DNA of 64,000 nt from Clostridium akagii DSM 12554 (GTDB lineage: Bacteria > Bacillota > Clostridia > Clostridiales > Clostridiaceae), in contig NZ_JMLK01000007.1 in assembly GCF_000686725.1 (NCBI RefSeq), positions 62,001 through 126,000 on the forward strand, in the 5' to 3' direction. The translations under genes were made by a program, and so were the position numbers. The notes under the pieces are model-generated. The model made no database searches and was not told where the DNA came from. It saw only the letters and a list, made by a program, of their open reading frames with translations. Below, piece by piece: positions 8,370-18,605 of the stretch; within the stretch, counting starts at the first letter, position 1, and every line of letters begins with the position of its first letter.

Positions 8370-9097
8370 GATATTTAATATATATTGGAGCTTTGCTAGT
8401 GGCCATAACTTTAATTCTAACAAGTATAATACTTGTCAGAATTAGCATAGCTCATCTTGTAGACAAGCATATTTCTGCTTATCAAAATGACTTAATAACA
8501 AAACATTATGATGAGGTACAAAATATTTACAAGCAAATGCGTGGATGGCGTCACGATTATCATAACCATATCCAAGCTATGAAAGCATATGTTACACTAA
8601 ATCAAATACCTCAGCTGGAGGAATATCTGGGAAGGCTTGACTCGGATCTAACAACCATTGATACTGTTTTGAAAACAGGAAATATAATGGTTGATGCAAT
8701 TTTAAATAGCAAGATATCTCTTGTAAAATCTAAAAAAATCAATATAAATGCTAAAGCTGCGGTTCCTAAGAAAATAAATATATCAGAAATTGATCTTTGC
8801 ATTATAATCGGAAATCTCATTGATAACGCAACAGAAGCTTGCATGAAAATCGAAAATGAAAATCATCGTTTTATACGTGTATATATAGGTATATTAAAAA
8901 ATCAGCTTTATATTTCAGTTTCAAATTCTGCTAGTGGAGAAGTGAAAAAGATAAACAAAGAGTATATTAGCACCAAAGATAAAAACCATGGATTTGGTAT
9001 TAAACGTATAAATACAATTATAAATAAGTATGATGGATATGTGAACAGGCAGAACGAACCTGGTGTTTTTGCTACTGAAATAATGCTACCATTATAG
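8366..9097 (+). CDS. GHKL-type sensor histidine kinase with a single membrane helix
   Basis: A 243-residue kinase. One membrane helix (about 3-27) is followed directly by a coiled segment and the dimerisation/phosphoacceptor region, with RHDYHNH at 62-68 (H63 the likely phosphorylated histidine), then an AgrC-type GHKL ATPase domain: N-box ILIGNLIDNATEA-like at about 150-160 and the G-box GFGIKRI near 213. It has no extracellular sensor domain and no multi-helix AgrC sensor. It therefore probably reads its signal inside the membrane or through a partner such as the neighbouring ABC transporter. It overlaps the regulator gene by 4 bp and is followed at 9106 by the direct-repeat operator of the exporter genes. 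Confidence 0.88.
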   Translation: MRYLIYIGALLVAITLILTSIILVRISIAHLVDKHISAYQNDLITKHYDEVQNIYKQMRGWRHDYHNHIQAMKAYVTLNQIPQLEEYLGRLDSDLTTIDTVLKTGNIMVDAILNSKISLVKSKKININAKAAVPKKINISEIDLCIIIGNLIDNATEACMKIENENHRFIRVYIGILKNQLYISVSNSASGEVKKINKEYISTKDKNHGFGIKRINTIINKYDGYVNRQNEPGVFATEIMLPL

Positions 9098-9105
9098 AAC
9101 TTTTT

Positions 9106-9140
9106 TACCATTCGTGCACTGTGGAATACCATTGGTGCAC
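9106..9140 (+). promoter_or_regulatory. Tandem LytTR-type binding sites upstream of the ABC exporter
   Basis: TACCATTCGTGCAC (9106-9119) and TACCATTGGTGCAC (9127-9140) are direct repeats differing at one base, 21 bp from start to start (two helical turns). This is the known geometry for LytTR dimers, and the ACCATT core resembles BlpR/ComE-type half sites. A weak -35 (TTGAAG, 9151-9156) and a TATACT (9172-9177) lie downstream. Confidence 0.8.
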
Positions 9141-9197
9141 GTTCTTAATTTTGAAGGTTAAAATAAGATATTATACTGGATAAGGAGATGATATTTA

Positions 9198-11051
9198 ATG
9201 GCCAATGATAAAAAAAACCAAAGGCATAAAAGTAAAAAGCCATCCTATACAGTATGGAATAATATGCGTTTTATTATCGGTAACCTAGGGAAATGGGATA
9301 AAAACCTACTTATATTATGCGGCTTTCGTATACCGGCGCTAGTATTGCTACCTCTTTCTGCAATTTATTTACCAAAGCTTGTAATAGATGAATTAACTGC
9401 AAAAGCAAGTCCGGAAAGATTAATAGCTGTAGTAGGTGGTTATACGCTAATAGTTGCATTATTAAATGCATTTGATAGTTATGCCAATGGAAAAATTGAA
9501 TGGAGTGCTCAATCTTACAGATTAAGATATATTAATCTGATCAGTATAAAAACCATGGACACTGATTATGAAAATATTGATAATGAAAAAGGTCAGGCAA
9601 AATTACAAAAAGCACTTAACAATGTGAATAACAATGATTGTGGAACTGTGGCTATTATAATTTCTTTGGTGCAAATTATTGCTAGTTGCCTTGGGTTTAT
9701 TCTCTATGGCAGTATAATTTCTATGTTAAATCCACTGGTTGTTATTTTACTGATTATTACTACTTCAATAAATTATTTAATGCTTCGATATGTGCGTAAT
9801 TATGAGCATGGAAATAAGGACAACTGGGCACCTATTGATAAAAAAATATACTACATTGAGACAAGATCAGGAGAGTTTTCAAATGGGAAAGATATCAGAC
9901 TTTATGGTATGGTGGACTGGTTTCAAAAAATGCATAGTTTTTTTATTAATGAACGATTAAGTTGGACAAAAAGGGTTACCTGGAGGCATTTCTTATCCAA
10001 TATTGTAGATGGCATTTTAATATTCTTTCGTGATGGTGTTGCCTATGGCTATTTGATATATATGATACTGGCAGGGAAACTTTCGGTGGCAGATTTCGTA
10101 CTATTTTTTGGTGCAGTTGCTGGATTTTCCAGTTGGCTCTCAGGGATTATAAATCAAGTTAATGAAATAAACGTAAAGAGTCTGGATTTATGTGACCTTC
10201 GTGATTATCTTGATATGCCGGATAGGTTTAACCGTGGCAAAGGCATTCCTTTACCTAAAGAAGATGACGTGCCTTGCAATATAGAATTTAAAAATATAAC
10301 TTTTTCTTATCCTGGCAGTGAAAATAATGTGATAGAAAACTTTAATTTGAAAATTAGCAAAGGTGAAAAACTAGCCATAGTAGGTATTAACGGTGCTGGT
10401 AAAACTACCTTAATAAAATTGTTGTGTGGCTTATACCATCCGTCATCTGGTGAAATTTTACTTAATGGTAATAATATTTGTAAATATAACCGAGATGAAT
10501 ATTATACACTTTTCTCCGCGGTTTTTCAGGATATTCGCATAATGCCTGTATCAGTTGCAAAAAATGTGGCACTTTGCAATGAGAATAAAATAAATAGAGA
10601 ACGAGTGATAATGTGTCTAGAACTTTCTGGATTAAAAGAAAAAATTGATACCCTCAGCGATGGTATTGACACAATGCTTATGAAAAACATAAATGAAATA
10701 GCCATTGATTTATCTGGTGGAGAAATGCAAAAACTTGTTCTCGCCCGTGCTTTATATAAAAATGCACCAATTATCGTGCTAGATGAACCTACAGCTGCGC
10801 TAGATCCTATTGCAGAAAATGAATTATATTTAAAGTATGGAGATTTAACAAAACATAAAACTTCAATATTTATTTCCCACAGGTTATCAAGCACTCGCTT
10901 TTGCGATAGAATAGTATTTCTTAACAATGGAAATATAGCTGAACTTGGTTCCCATGATGAGCTTATGAACATTAATGGTAAATATGCCCAAATGTTTGAA
11001 ATACAGAGCCATTATTATAAAGAGAATATTGGAGGAGAGGCAAATGTTTAA
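9198..11051 (+). CDS. ABC transporter, fused permease-ATPase (first subunit of a pair)
   Basis: A 617-residue exporter half-transporter. A membrane domain (about 35-340, several hydrophobic helices) precedes an ATPase domain with Walker A GINGAGKTTLI (about 395-405), Q-loop FQDIRI, signature LSGGE, Walker B IIVLDEPTAALD and the ISHRLS switch. Both ATP-site motifs are intact. The next gene encodes a second protein of the same layout and overlaps this one by 8 bp, so they probably work as a heterodimer. The upstream LytTR direct repeat and two-component genes point to regulated export of a peptide, or to resistance against one. No precursor peptide gene was found beside it. There is no peptidase C39 domain at the N-terminus. 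Confidence 0.9.
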   Translation: MANDKKNQRHKSKKPSYTVWNNMRFIIGNLGKWDKNLLILCGFRIPALVLLPLSAIYLPKLVIDELTAKASPERLIAVVGGYTLIVALLNAFDSYANGKIEWSAQSYRLRYINLISIKTMDTDYENIDNEKGQAKLQKALNNVNNNDCGTVAIIISLVQIIASCLGFILYGSIISMLNPLVVILLIITTSINYLMLRYVRNYEHGNKDNWAPIDKKIYYIETRSGEFSNGKDIRLYGMVDWFQKMHSFFINERLSWTKRVTWRHFLSNIVDGILIFFRDGVAYGYLIYMILAGKLSVADFVLFFGAVAGFSSWLSGIINQVNEINVKSLDLCDLRDYLDMPDRFNRGKGIPLPKEDDVPCNIEFKNITFSYPGSENNVIENFNLKISKGEKLAIVGINGAGKTTLIKLLCGLYHPSSGEILLNGNNICKYNRDEYYTLFSAVFQDIRIMPVSVAKNVALCNENKINRERVIMCLELSGLKEKIDTLSDGIDTMLMKNINEIAIDLSGGEMQKLVLARALYKNAPIIVLDEPTAALDPIAENELYLKYGDLTKHKTSIFISHRLSSTRFCDRIVFLNNGNIAELGSHDELMNINGKYAQMFEIQSHYYKENIGGEANV

Positions 11052-12945
11052 TATTACTCCCAAATTAGAATCTTTAAAAGATGATATGAAAATGTTAATT
11101 AAAGGGTTCAAATTATTAAATAACATGCTACGATGGGTTCTTCCAATAACGGCAATGACGGCACTTTTTAGTTCTGTGTACCCTTTTATCAATATATATA
11201 TGTCTTCACTTATTATTGATGAATTGACCACCAACCGTAAATTGAACACATTGATTTTTTATGTAGCAGTTACAATTACGCTTAATTTTACTATTCTTTT
11301 AATAGGTAACGGACTATCTCATTTAAAAGATATACAATCAAATCTGATTTATAACAAACAGGAGATGATGATAAACAACAAGGTTTTAATAATGGATTTT
11401 GAACATGTTGAAAATCCACAAATTGAATTGATGCGCCGTAAAATATCAGAATGCAGAAATATGTGTGGTGGAGGAGTATGTCAACTGTTATATGGATTTG
11501 ATCGATTAATAAAAAGTATAATAACAATTTTAGTTTCGGTATTTTTCGTTTTTAACCTTTTTACAATGGCAAAAAACAGCTTAGATAAAGGGAGTGTTGC
11601 TATAATAAATTCACCTCTTTTATCTATTATCTTGATTGCTACAATTTTAGCATCAACTTTTTTAACTATGGTTACTAACACAAGAAGTAGTAAAAAACAA
11701 TTTAATATCATGGATAAGTTTATACCAATGAACCGTATGTTTAATTATTACTTTGGTGAATACATTGACGGTTACAAGGCAGGTAAAGATATAAGAATAT
11801 ATAATCAAAAGGAACTTGTTGAAAATGAAGCTATGTCTTTTTTACATAATGGCAATAAATTGTTTAAGGATATTGGCAATATTAAGGGTGGATACAGTAG
11901 TATAAATGCGGCGATTTCATCATTTCTAAGCGGCGTGGTTTACATATTTGTTGGATTAAAAGCACTAATTGGAATATTTAGTGTGGGTAGTTTAGTTAAA
12001 TACACTGGAAGCATTTATCAGTTTACTAATGGATTTTCACAGCTTATGACTAGTTTTACTGATTTGAGAACGAATAATAAATATTTGAAGCTTTACTTTG
12101 ATTTTATGGATATAAAAAATGTAAAATATCACGGAACCCTTCCTGTGGAAAAACGAGAGGATAACGAATATGAAATTGAATTTAGGAATGTTTCTTTTAA
12201 ATATCCTGCCTCAGAAAAATATGTGTTAAAGAATTTGTCACTGAAGCTTCATATTGGTGAACGTCTTGCCATTGTTGGTATGAATGGCAGCGGTAAAACT
12301 ACTATGATAAAGCTACTTTGTAGACTTTATGATCCTACACATGGGGAAATCTTGCTTAATGGTATAGATATTAAAAAGTACGATTATAAGGAGTATATTA
12401 GCATATTTTCGGTGGTTTTCCAGGATTTTAAGTTGTTTTCCTTCTCTTTAGGTCAGAATGTGGCAACTTCTGTTGAATTTGATAAGGAGAAAGTATTCCA
12501 ATGTCTTAGTAAAGCAGGACTCGGTAAGCGCATCTCAGAACTTCCTAAAGGCGTAGATACTCCTCTTTATAAAGATTTTGATGAGGATGGGGTTGAAATA
12601 TCAGGAGGTGAAGCTCAAAAAATTGCTATTGCACGAGCTTTATACAAAGATGCACATTTCATTATTTTGGATGAGCCAACTTCAGCACTGGATCCAATTG
12701 CTGAGTTTGAAATATACTCTAAATTTAATGACATTGTAGGTCATAAAACTGCAATATATATTTCCCATCGTTTGTCATCTTGTCGCTTTTGTGATAATAT
12801 AGCAGTTTTTCATCAGGGTGAAATCATACAGCGTGGAAGTCATGACGTGCTTATATCAAATGAAAATGGAAAATATCATCAGCTTTGGACGGCACAGGCA
12901 CAATATTATTCAAATGAAACTTCTCTGCAGCATGGGGAAAATTAG
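11044..12945 (+). CDS. ABC transporter, fused permease-ATPase (second subunit)
   Basis: A 633-residue half-transporter, start chosen at ATG 11044 behind GGAGGAGAGG; the frame extends further upstream but without a ribosome site. The membrane domain (about 30-350) contains an extra insertion around 150-220 with a cysteine-bearing CRNMCGGGVCQ segment. The ATPase domain has Walker A GMNGSGKTTMI, a signature ISGGE (Ile in place of the usual Leu), Walker B FIILDEPTSALD and YISHRLS. It is the obvious partner of the preceding gene, from which it differs enough that the pair is not a recent duplication. A kinase with no sensor domain upstream could receive its signal from this transporter, as in BceAB-type modules; that is inference. 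Confidence 0.9.
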   Translation: MFNITPKLESLKDDMKMLIKGFKLLNNMLRWVLPITAMTALFSSVYPFINIYMSSLIIDELTTNRKLNTLIFYVAVTITLNFTILLIGNGLSHLKDIQSNLIYNKQEMMINNKVLIMDFEHVENPQIELMRRKISECRNMCGGGVCQLLYGFDRLIKSIITILVSVFFVFNLFTMAKNSLDKGSVAIINSPLLSIILIATILASTFLTMVTNTRSSKKQFNIMDKFIPMNRMFNYYFGEYIDGYKAGKDIRIYNQKELVENEAMSFLHNGNKLFKDIGNIKGGYSSINAAISSFLSGVVYIFVGLKALIGIFSVGSLVKYTGSIYQFTNGFSQLMTSFTDLRTNNKYLKLYFDFMDIKNVKYHGTLPVEKREDNEYEIEFRNVSFKYPASEKYVLKNLSLKLHIGERLAIVGMNGSGKTTMIKLLCRLYDPTHGEILLNGIDIKKYDYKEYISIFSVVFQDFKLFSFSLGQNVATSVEFDKEKVFQCLSKAGLGKRISELPKGVDTPLYKDFDEDGVEISGGEAQKIAIARALYKDAHFIILDEPTSALDPIAEFEIYSKFNDIVGHKTAIYISHRLSSCRFCDNIAVFHQGEIIQRGSHDVLISNENGKYHQLWTAQAQYYSNETSLQHGEN

Positions 12946-13066
12946 AATGTTAGGTGGATTTTACACTAATAAACAAAGCTTAATAATATTAATGCTCATA
13001 ATATATTATAATTGTAATTATATAACATATAAAATTCTATATTCAATTATTTATGAGGGGGATATT

Positions 13067-15445
13067 ATGAGAAGTAAATTTCACAAAAAACTAGTATTGC
13101 ATATTTTATCTTTAGCAATGATACTTAGTATTTTATTTGTGCAGCTTCCTGTTTTAGCGGCAGCAGATACATTACCTACAAAAATAACAATATTTCATAC
13201 TAACGATATGCATGGACGTTTGCTTGATGCATTTAATACAGCAAAACCACCAGTACTAACTCAAATTGGGTCGGACTACGTTGCGGCTATTAAGAAAAGT
13301 ACACCAAACTCACTGCTAATTGATGCAGGTGATGCAACACAAGGGGTACCATTCGCAACTATAAGTAAAGGTGCTGACGTAATCAGATTGATGAATGCAG
13401 CAGGATATGATGGTATGGCACTGGGAAATCATGAATTTGACTATGGTAAAGCTCAAACATTATCTAATGTAGCGCTTGCAAATTTTCCTATAGTTTCAGC
13501 AAACACAATTCAAAATGGACAACCTTTGCTTGCAGGTATAAACGGTAATAACGGATCTGATTTTCTTAAAACTGTTAATGGAGTTAAAATTGGTTTTTTT
13601 GGTATTATAACACAAGAAACAGTTTATAAAACAAATCCTTCAAACCTTCAAGGTGTAACTTTTGAAGATCCCATAGCAACTTCCAAAACAGAAGTTACTA
13701 AGCTTAAAGCAGAAGGCGCCACTGTAGTAGTGGGAATAATGCATATTGGTAATGATTCTTCAAGTAGCCCAATAAGTGATGATATTGCTCAATCGGTTAA
13801 CGGTATAAACGTAATAATTGATGGACATAGTCATACAGTTGAAAACAAATATGTAAATAAAACACTAATAGTGCAAACAGGCTGTTACAGTGTAAATCTA
13901 GGTAAAATTGATATTACGGTTGATGGAGCGGGTGCGGTAACTGCAAATGAGAACATGATATCTGCAGCAAACGCTACATCTTATACTCCTGACGGAGCTG
14001 TTAAAGCTTTAGCTACTCAAATCAATGCTTCACAGACTCCTATATTTGCTAATGTTGTTGGTAGGATAAACAACTCTTTATGGGGCGGAACAGTTAATGG
14101 TCAATCAGTTGGAAGACTTGGTGAAACAAACCTAGGAGATCTAGTAGCTGATGCCATGGTAGATAGTGGTAAGTCACAGATAAAAGGAACTTCTTTCGAT
14201 GGACTTCCTGTAATTTCATTAGAAAATGGTGGAGGCGTTAGGGATTCTATTCCTGAAGGAGATATAAATCAAGGACAAATAACAACAGTACTTCCCTTTG
14301 GTAATATTTTGTCTCTAAAAGAAGTGACGCCTGCAACTCTTTATAAGGTTATTGAAAATGGTGTTTCTAAAATAGCAGGGCAAGACTCTACTACAGGTAT
14401 AATTACTGGTGCAGATGGTAGGTTCCCTCAAATTTCTGGTATGAGATTTGAATACAATCCTGCAAAAGCTGCATTAAGTAGGGTAACCAAAATAGTGCTA
14501 ACAAATGCAGACGGCACTGATAAGCAAGCGCTTGATCCTAGCGATACCACCACCAAAATTGTATTAGTTTCAAATGATTATGAGGTTGGAGGAGGCGATG
14601 GTTATACAATGCTTGGGAGTCTAAAAAACATTGGTGAAGGCAATGCACTAGATGTTATAGCTTCTCAATATATAACAAAACTTACTAAGCAAGGAGGAGG
14701 TAGTTTTGCTTATCCTTCCACTCAAGGAAGGGTAAAGGCTATTTCAAGCTATGCAAACAAACCTTATACGGCAACTATTGCTGTGAAAAATGGTTCAACT
14801 GCAGCAATTAATACTAAGGTAATATACTCAATAGATAATTCTAGTATAGATGCAGCAACTACTGATTCCAATGGAATATTAACCATTGCAAACATTTTCT
14901 CAGGTGCCCATACCGTAAGTATTATTGCAAATGACCAGGATGCAGATGTGTATATCAATGATTTAATAGGTTCAAATACATCGGAAAATGTAATAGCATC
15001 ACTTCAATCATCAGATGCAAGTGTAGCTCAAAAAGTAAGTGATATAATTAATTCACTGCCTTCAAAGATTACACTTTCAGATAAAGATTCAGTAGCCAAT
15101 GTTAGATTAGCTTACAACAATTTAACAGCTACGCAAATGGCTTTAGTAGATAATTATAGTAATCTAACTGTGGCTGAAAAAACTATTACTCAACTTGAAT
15201 CTACTCCAGTAAATCCAGTGGATATAACACCAATAGCAACCACACCAGTAAATTCAACAGCAAATCCATCATCAGGCAGTATAAAAAATAGTGCTTCAAG
15301 TAATTTGGCTATTAAAACATTACCACAAACGGGATCACCAATAGATACTAGCGTTCTTGTTATACTAGGGTCATTATGTTTTGTAGCAGGAACAATAACA
15401 TTAATATCAGAAAAGAGAAAAAAGAATAGGGCGCATGTAGCTTGA
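13067..15445 (+). CDS. Cell-wall-anchored 5'-nucleotidase / metallophosphatase
   Basis: A 792-residue surface protein starting at ATG 13067 (GAGGGGG site); the open frame upstream overlaps the ABC gene and is not coding. A signal peptide occupies about 1-33. The metallophosphoesterase domain shows FHTNDMHG (~44), DAGD, GNHEFD and DGHSHT motifs. The 5'-nucleotidase C-terminal domain follows, then a small Ig-like region and a Thr/Pro/Ser spacer. An LPQTG sortase signal at residue 752 precedes a hydrophobic helix and a Lys/Arg-rich tail, so the protein should be covalently anchored to peptidoglycan. It probably dephosphorylates extracellular nucleotides or nucleotide sugars. It has its own ribosome site 121 bp after the exporter genes and ends at a terminator, so it is likely a separate transcript. 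Confidence 0.92.
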   Translation: MRSKFHKKLVLHILSLAMILSILFVQLPVLAAADTLPTKITIFHTNDMHGRLLDAFNTAKPPVLTQIGSDYVAAIKKSTPNSLLIDAGDATQGVPFATISKGADVIRLMNAAGYDGMALGNHEFDYGKAQTLSNVALANFPIVSANTIQNGQPLLAGINGNNGSDFLKTVNGVKIGFFGIITQETVYKTNPSNLQGVTFEDPIATSKTEVTKLKAEGATVVVGIMHIGNDSSSSPISDDIAQSVNGINVIIDGHSHTVENKYVNKTLIVQTGCYSVNLGKIDITVDGAGAVTANENMISAANATSYTPDGAVKALATQINASQTPIFANVVGRINNSLWGGTVNGQSVGRLGETNLGDLVADAMVDSGKSQIKGTSFDGLPVISLENGGGVRDSIPEGDINQGQITTVLPFGNILSLKEVTPATLYKVIENGVSKIAGQDSTTGIITGADGRFPQISGMRFEYNPAKAALSRVTKIVLTNADGTDKQALDPSDTTTKIVLVSNDYEVGGGDGYTMLGSLKNIGEGNALDVIASQYITKLTKQGGGSFAYPSTQGRVKAISSYANKPYTATIAVKNGSTAAINTKVIYSIDNSSIDAATTDSNGILTIANIFSGAHTVSIIANDQDADVYINDLIGSNTSENVIASLQSSDASVAQKVSDIINSLPSKITLSDKDSVANVRLAYNNLTATQMALVDNYSNLTVAEKTITQLESTPVNPVDITPIATTPVNSTANPSSGSIKNSASSNLAIKTLPQTGSPIDTSVLVILGSLCFVAGTITLISEKRKKNRAHVA

Positions 15446-15472
15446 TTAAATTATGCAGCTAAAAGTTACAAT

Positions 15473-15512
15473 AAAAAACCACTGAATTATATAAAAATTC
15501 AGTGGTTTTTTA
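15473..15512 (+). terminator. Terminator after the 5'-nucleotidase gene
   Basis: AAAAAACCACTGAATT pairs with AATTCAGTGGTTTTTT. The stem resembles that of the next terminator, at 16067. Confidence 0.88.
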
Positions 15513-15599
15513 TATGAGTTTATAGTTGCGATTTATTACTAAAAAGGTATAATTAACTCATAAAATATAAAACTATAAATGGAGAAAGGCGATGTTAAC

Positions 15600-16052
15600 A
15601 TGGAAAAAAAGAAATATCCAAGACCAAGCAATGCAGAACTAAAAAACAAATTAACTGATATCCAGTATAAGGTTGCCGTAGAGAACAACACTGAAAGCGC
15701 TTATAAAAACGAGTATTGGGATAATAAAGAACCAGGGATATACGTAGATGTAGTAACAGGTGAACCATTATTTTCATCCGGAGAAAAGTATGATTCTGGA
15801 TGTGGATGGCCAAGTTTTACAGCTCCAATGGACTTAGGATCAGTAAATCTTAAAAAAGACAATAGTTATAATATGGATAGAACGGAGGTACGAAGTAAAA
15901 GTGGGGATATTCATCTAGGACATGTATTCGATGATGGTCCCGAGGAAAAGGGTGGCAGGAGGTATTGCATAAATAGCGCATCTATAAAATTCATTCCTTA
16001 TGAAAAAATGGCAGAACAAGGATATGGAGATATTAAGGAGCATATAAAATAA
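15600..16052 (+). CDS. msrB: Peptide methionine-R-sulfoxide reductase
   Basis: A 150-residue enzyme that reduces the R epimer of methionine sulfoxide in proteins, using thioredoxin. Diagnostic motifs are present: SGCGWPSF at about 69-76, [16 protein letters not shown] and the catalytic-cysteine motif [11 protein letters not shown] at about 120-130. The CxxC zinc-binding pairs found in some MsrB are absent. The start at ATG 15600 is preferred over an upstream in-frame start at 15579 because MEKKKYPRP matches family length. It is a single-gene transcript between two terminators. There is no MsrA fusion. Confidence 0.93.
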   Translation: MEKKKYPRPSNAELKNKLTDIQYKVAVENNTESAYKNEYWDNKEPGIYVDVVTGEPLFSSGEKYDSGCGWPSFTAPMDLGSVNLKKDNSYNMDRTEVRSKSGDIHLGHVFDDGPEEKGGRRYCINSASIKFIPYEKMAEQGYGDIKEHIK

Positions 16053-16066
16053 TTCCTAATGCATAT

Positions 16067-16107
16067 AAACCACTCTGATATGAAATTTAAGGTCAGAGTG
16101 GTTTTTT
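16067..16107 (+). terminator. Terminator after msrB (also faces the minus-strand GGDEF-EAL gene)
   Basis: AAACCACTCTGA pairs with TCAGAGTGGTTT, followed by TTT. Flanking A/T tracts would allow it to act from both directions. Confidence 0.85.
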
Positions 16108-16109
16108 AT

Positions 16110-18467
16110 TTAATGTGTCCATATATTATTAAGAGCTTTTTCAACTTCTTCTCCAGGCATTGGTTTACCTAAATAATAACCTTGTATATGATCAATTCCA
16201 GCTTCTTTCAAGTAATCGTACTGAAATTTATCTTCTACACCTTCAGCTAGTGCTTTAATATCTAATTTATGGATTAATGAAATTATGGATTCAATAAAGT
16301 CATTTTTATGATTTGATATATTAATTTCATCAACAAAGGACTTGTCAATCTTTAACAAGTCGATGGGAAGTTTTTTTAAATAGCTTAGGGATGAGTACCC
16401 GGTACCAAAATCATCTAATGAAAGCTTGATTCCAGATTTTTTTAAATTCTTAAAAATATCTAGAGCAAAATCAAAATTATCAATTAGAACATTTTCTGTA
16501 ACTTCCAGTTCTAAATCACAAGGATTTATGCCGGATTTAATTATAGTAGCTATAACATTATCGTAAAAATCCCCAAGTTTTAATTGAATTGGAGAGATAT
16601 TGACAGCCATTATGATATCACTGCTATATATATCATTGATTTTTTTTGCAAAGTTGCAAGCGGTATTTAAAACCCAATCTCCAAGAAGTGAAATAAGACC
16701 TGCCTCTTCTGCGATGGATATAAATTCTAGGGGATTCATAAACCCAAGTTCAGGACTATTCCACCTTATTAAAGCCTCAAGACCACGAATTTTTTGTGTG
16801 TTAACATCAAACTGTGGCTGATAATATAAAATAAATTCCTTCTTTTGTATTGCTTTTCTAAGTAGAACTTCTATATTAATTTTTCTAACCAGTTCATTTT
16901 TCATATGAATATTAAAAAATTGGTATTTGTTTTTACCAAGATCCTTTGCTCTATACATTGCAATATCTGCACTTTTTATTAGATCATCAGGGGAGCTTCC
17001 GTCATCTGGAAACACAGAAACACCAATGCTAGATGTAATATTAATAGAACTATTTTCTATGTGAAAAGTTTCATTAAAGACGGATAAAATGCCATCAATA
17101 ATAGGCAGAATTCCATTTGTATCATCTACATTTTGAAGAAGTACAGCGAACTCATCGCCACTTATTCTAGCAACTGTATCGCTGCCTCTCATGCATCTTT
17201 TTAGCCTTACAGAAGCTTCTTTTAACAGTTCATCGCCAAAGCTATGACCAAGTGAATCATTAACCCTTTTGAAATTATCCATATCAAGAAATAAAACAAC
17301 TAATTTAGTGGCAGCTTCTTTGGCGATTTGGAGTTCTTTTTCTAATTTATCAAAGAAAAAGGTTCTATTAGGTAAATCTGTAAGATCATCATAATAGGCC
17401 ATACGTCTTATAATCTGTTCACTTTTTTTTGATTCTGTGATATCGTGATTTGTGCCAGTTACGCCTATAACATTATTTTTCATATCAAATATAGGAGAAA
17501 GGGTTACAGTGAATATTGTATCTTCATTGTATTTGTTCTCAAATTTAATTGTGTTTCTAGAGTTAACCACTTTTTTTATATTTGTTTCCAGCTCTTTTGC
17601 TGCACTAGCACATACAATATCATTTATATTTTTTCCAATGATTTTATTTTCAGGAATGTTAGTAAACTGAGAAAATTTATTGTTAACCGTAATAAAAATA
17701 CCATCAACAGTGCAACTATAAATAATATTTTGCGAATTATTAACAATAGTTTTATACTTTTCTTCACTTAGATCTAGTAACTCTTTATTTAAAATTATCT
17801 CATCAAGTTGTTGTTTTAATTCTTCGTCAGAGGCTGCAAGTTGTTCGTATAGTGAACTCAATTCGTCATTATTGTTTTTTAGGATTATTTCATTTGTTTT
17901 TTTTGCAGTTATATCTTGAATCACACCTAGAACCCTTAAGGCTTTACCATTAATATCATATTCAACTTCTGCAACAGAATGAATATGTCGTCTTTCACCA
18001 TTATCTTTTCTTTCAATTCTAAATTCTATGTCATATTTTAAATTTTCTTCAATTAAAAGCTTCAGTGCAGTATCCATTTTAGATCTATCTTCTGGTACAA
18101 CGACATTTTTTATATAATCTAGGGATAATATTCCATCTTTTGTACTTACTCCATAAATCTTAAAAGCCTCTGCAGATCCAATAGTAAGACTATTTATCAA
18201 ATCAAATTCCCAGTTTCCTATTTTTCCAATAACTTGAGCTCTATTTAAACGTCGTTTACTTTCAATCAACTTATTGTTAGTTATATGTAATTCGTTAATC
18301 TGATTATGTAATTCACGGTTAGATGCTACTAGTTTCTCATGAATCTCAATGGCTTCATTTTCTAATAAATCAATTTTTCTAAGTAATTTTATCTTAGATA
18401 GCTTAAATTTATTTGTGTTACTAATTTTTAATATTGAGTGAATTTTGTTAACCGCTGGTCTAAACAT
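16110..18467 (-). CDS. PAS-PAS-GGDEF-EAL c-di-GMP turnover protein (cytoplasmic)
   Basis: A 785-residue protein with the order coiled coil (~30-75), PAS (~75-190), coiled coil (~195-240), PAS (~240-355), GGDEF (~360-520), EAL (~535-785). The diguanylate-cyclase active-site loop reads SGDEF rather than GGDEF. The EAL motif is intact (GLEALIRW), with the DDFGTGYSS and EGVED catalytic blocks. It is therefore more likely a c-di-GMP phosphodiesterase with a regulatory, possibly weakly active, GGDEF domain. No membrane helix is seen. It is clearly paralogous to the next gene (18655-20790), sharing even the N-terminal MFR...ILKI..NKFK leader and the second PAS. The start has a GAGGTGAC site. Confidence 0.92.
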   Translation of the reverse strand: MFRPAVNKIHSILKISNTNKFKLSKIKLLRKIDLLENEAIEIHEKLVASNRELHNQINELHITNNKLIESKRRLNRAQVIGKIGNWEFDLINSLTIGSAEAFKIYGVSTKDGILSLDYIKNVVVPEDRSKMDTALKLLIEENLKYDIEFRIERKDNGERRHIHSVAEVEYDINGKALRVLGVIQDITAKKTNEIILKNNNDELSSLYEQLAASDEELKQQLDEIILNKELLDLSEEKYKTIVNNSQNIIYSCTVDGIFITVNNKFSQFTNIPENKIIGKNINDIVCASAAKELETNIKKVVNSRNTIKFENKYNEDTIFTVTLSPIFDMKNNVIGVTGTNHDITESKKSEQIIRRMAYYDDLTDLPNRTFFFDKLEKELQIAKEAATKLVVLFLDMDNFKRVNDSLGHSFGDELLKEASVRLKRCMRGSDTVARISGDEFAVLLQNVDDTNGILPIIDGILSVFNETFHIENSSINITSSIGVSVFPDDGSSPDDLIKSADIAMYRAKDLGKNKYQFFNIHMKNELVRKINIEVLLRKAIQKKEFILYYQPQFDVNTQKIRGLEALIRWNSPELGFMNPLEFISIAEEAGLISLLGDWVLNTACNFAKKINDIYSSDIIMAVNISPIQLKLGDFYDNVIATIIKSGINPCDLELEVTENVLIDNFDFALDIFKNLKKSGIKLSLDDFGTGYSSLSYLKKLPIDLLKIDKSFVDEINISNHKNDFIESIISLIHKLDIKALAEGVEDKFQYDYLKEAGIDHIQGYYLGKPMPGEEVEKALNNIWTH

Positions 18468-18605
18468 AACGTCACCTCTATAGGATTTATTGGATTAAAT
18501 TTATATGAATAAATTAGCATACATCTTAGTACTTATAATAACATACAATTCGACACTAAAATCCAAAATCCTTCAAAATCCTAGGAACTAAAAACATACT
18601 GGAAA

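Noticed and set aside
10975-11043. Longer start for the second ABC exporter subunit
   Set aside because: It would overlap the first subunit gene deeply and has no ribosome site; ATG 11044 has GGAGGAGAGG.
12818-13066. N-terminal extension of the 5'-nucleotidase frame
   Set aside because: It overlaps the ABC gene, lacks a ribosome site and would put residues before a clear signal peptide; ATG 13067 has GAGGGGG.
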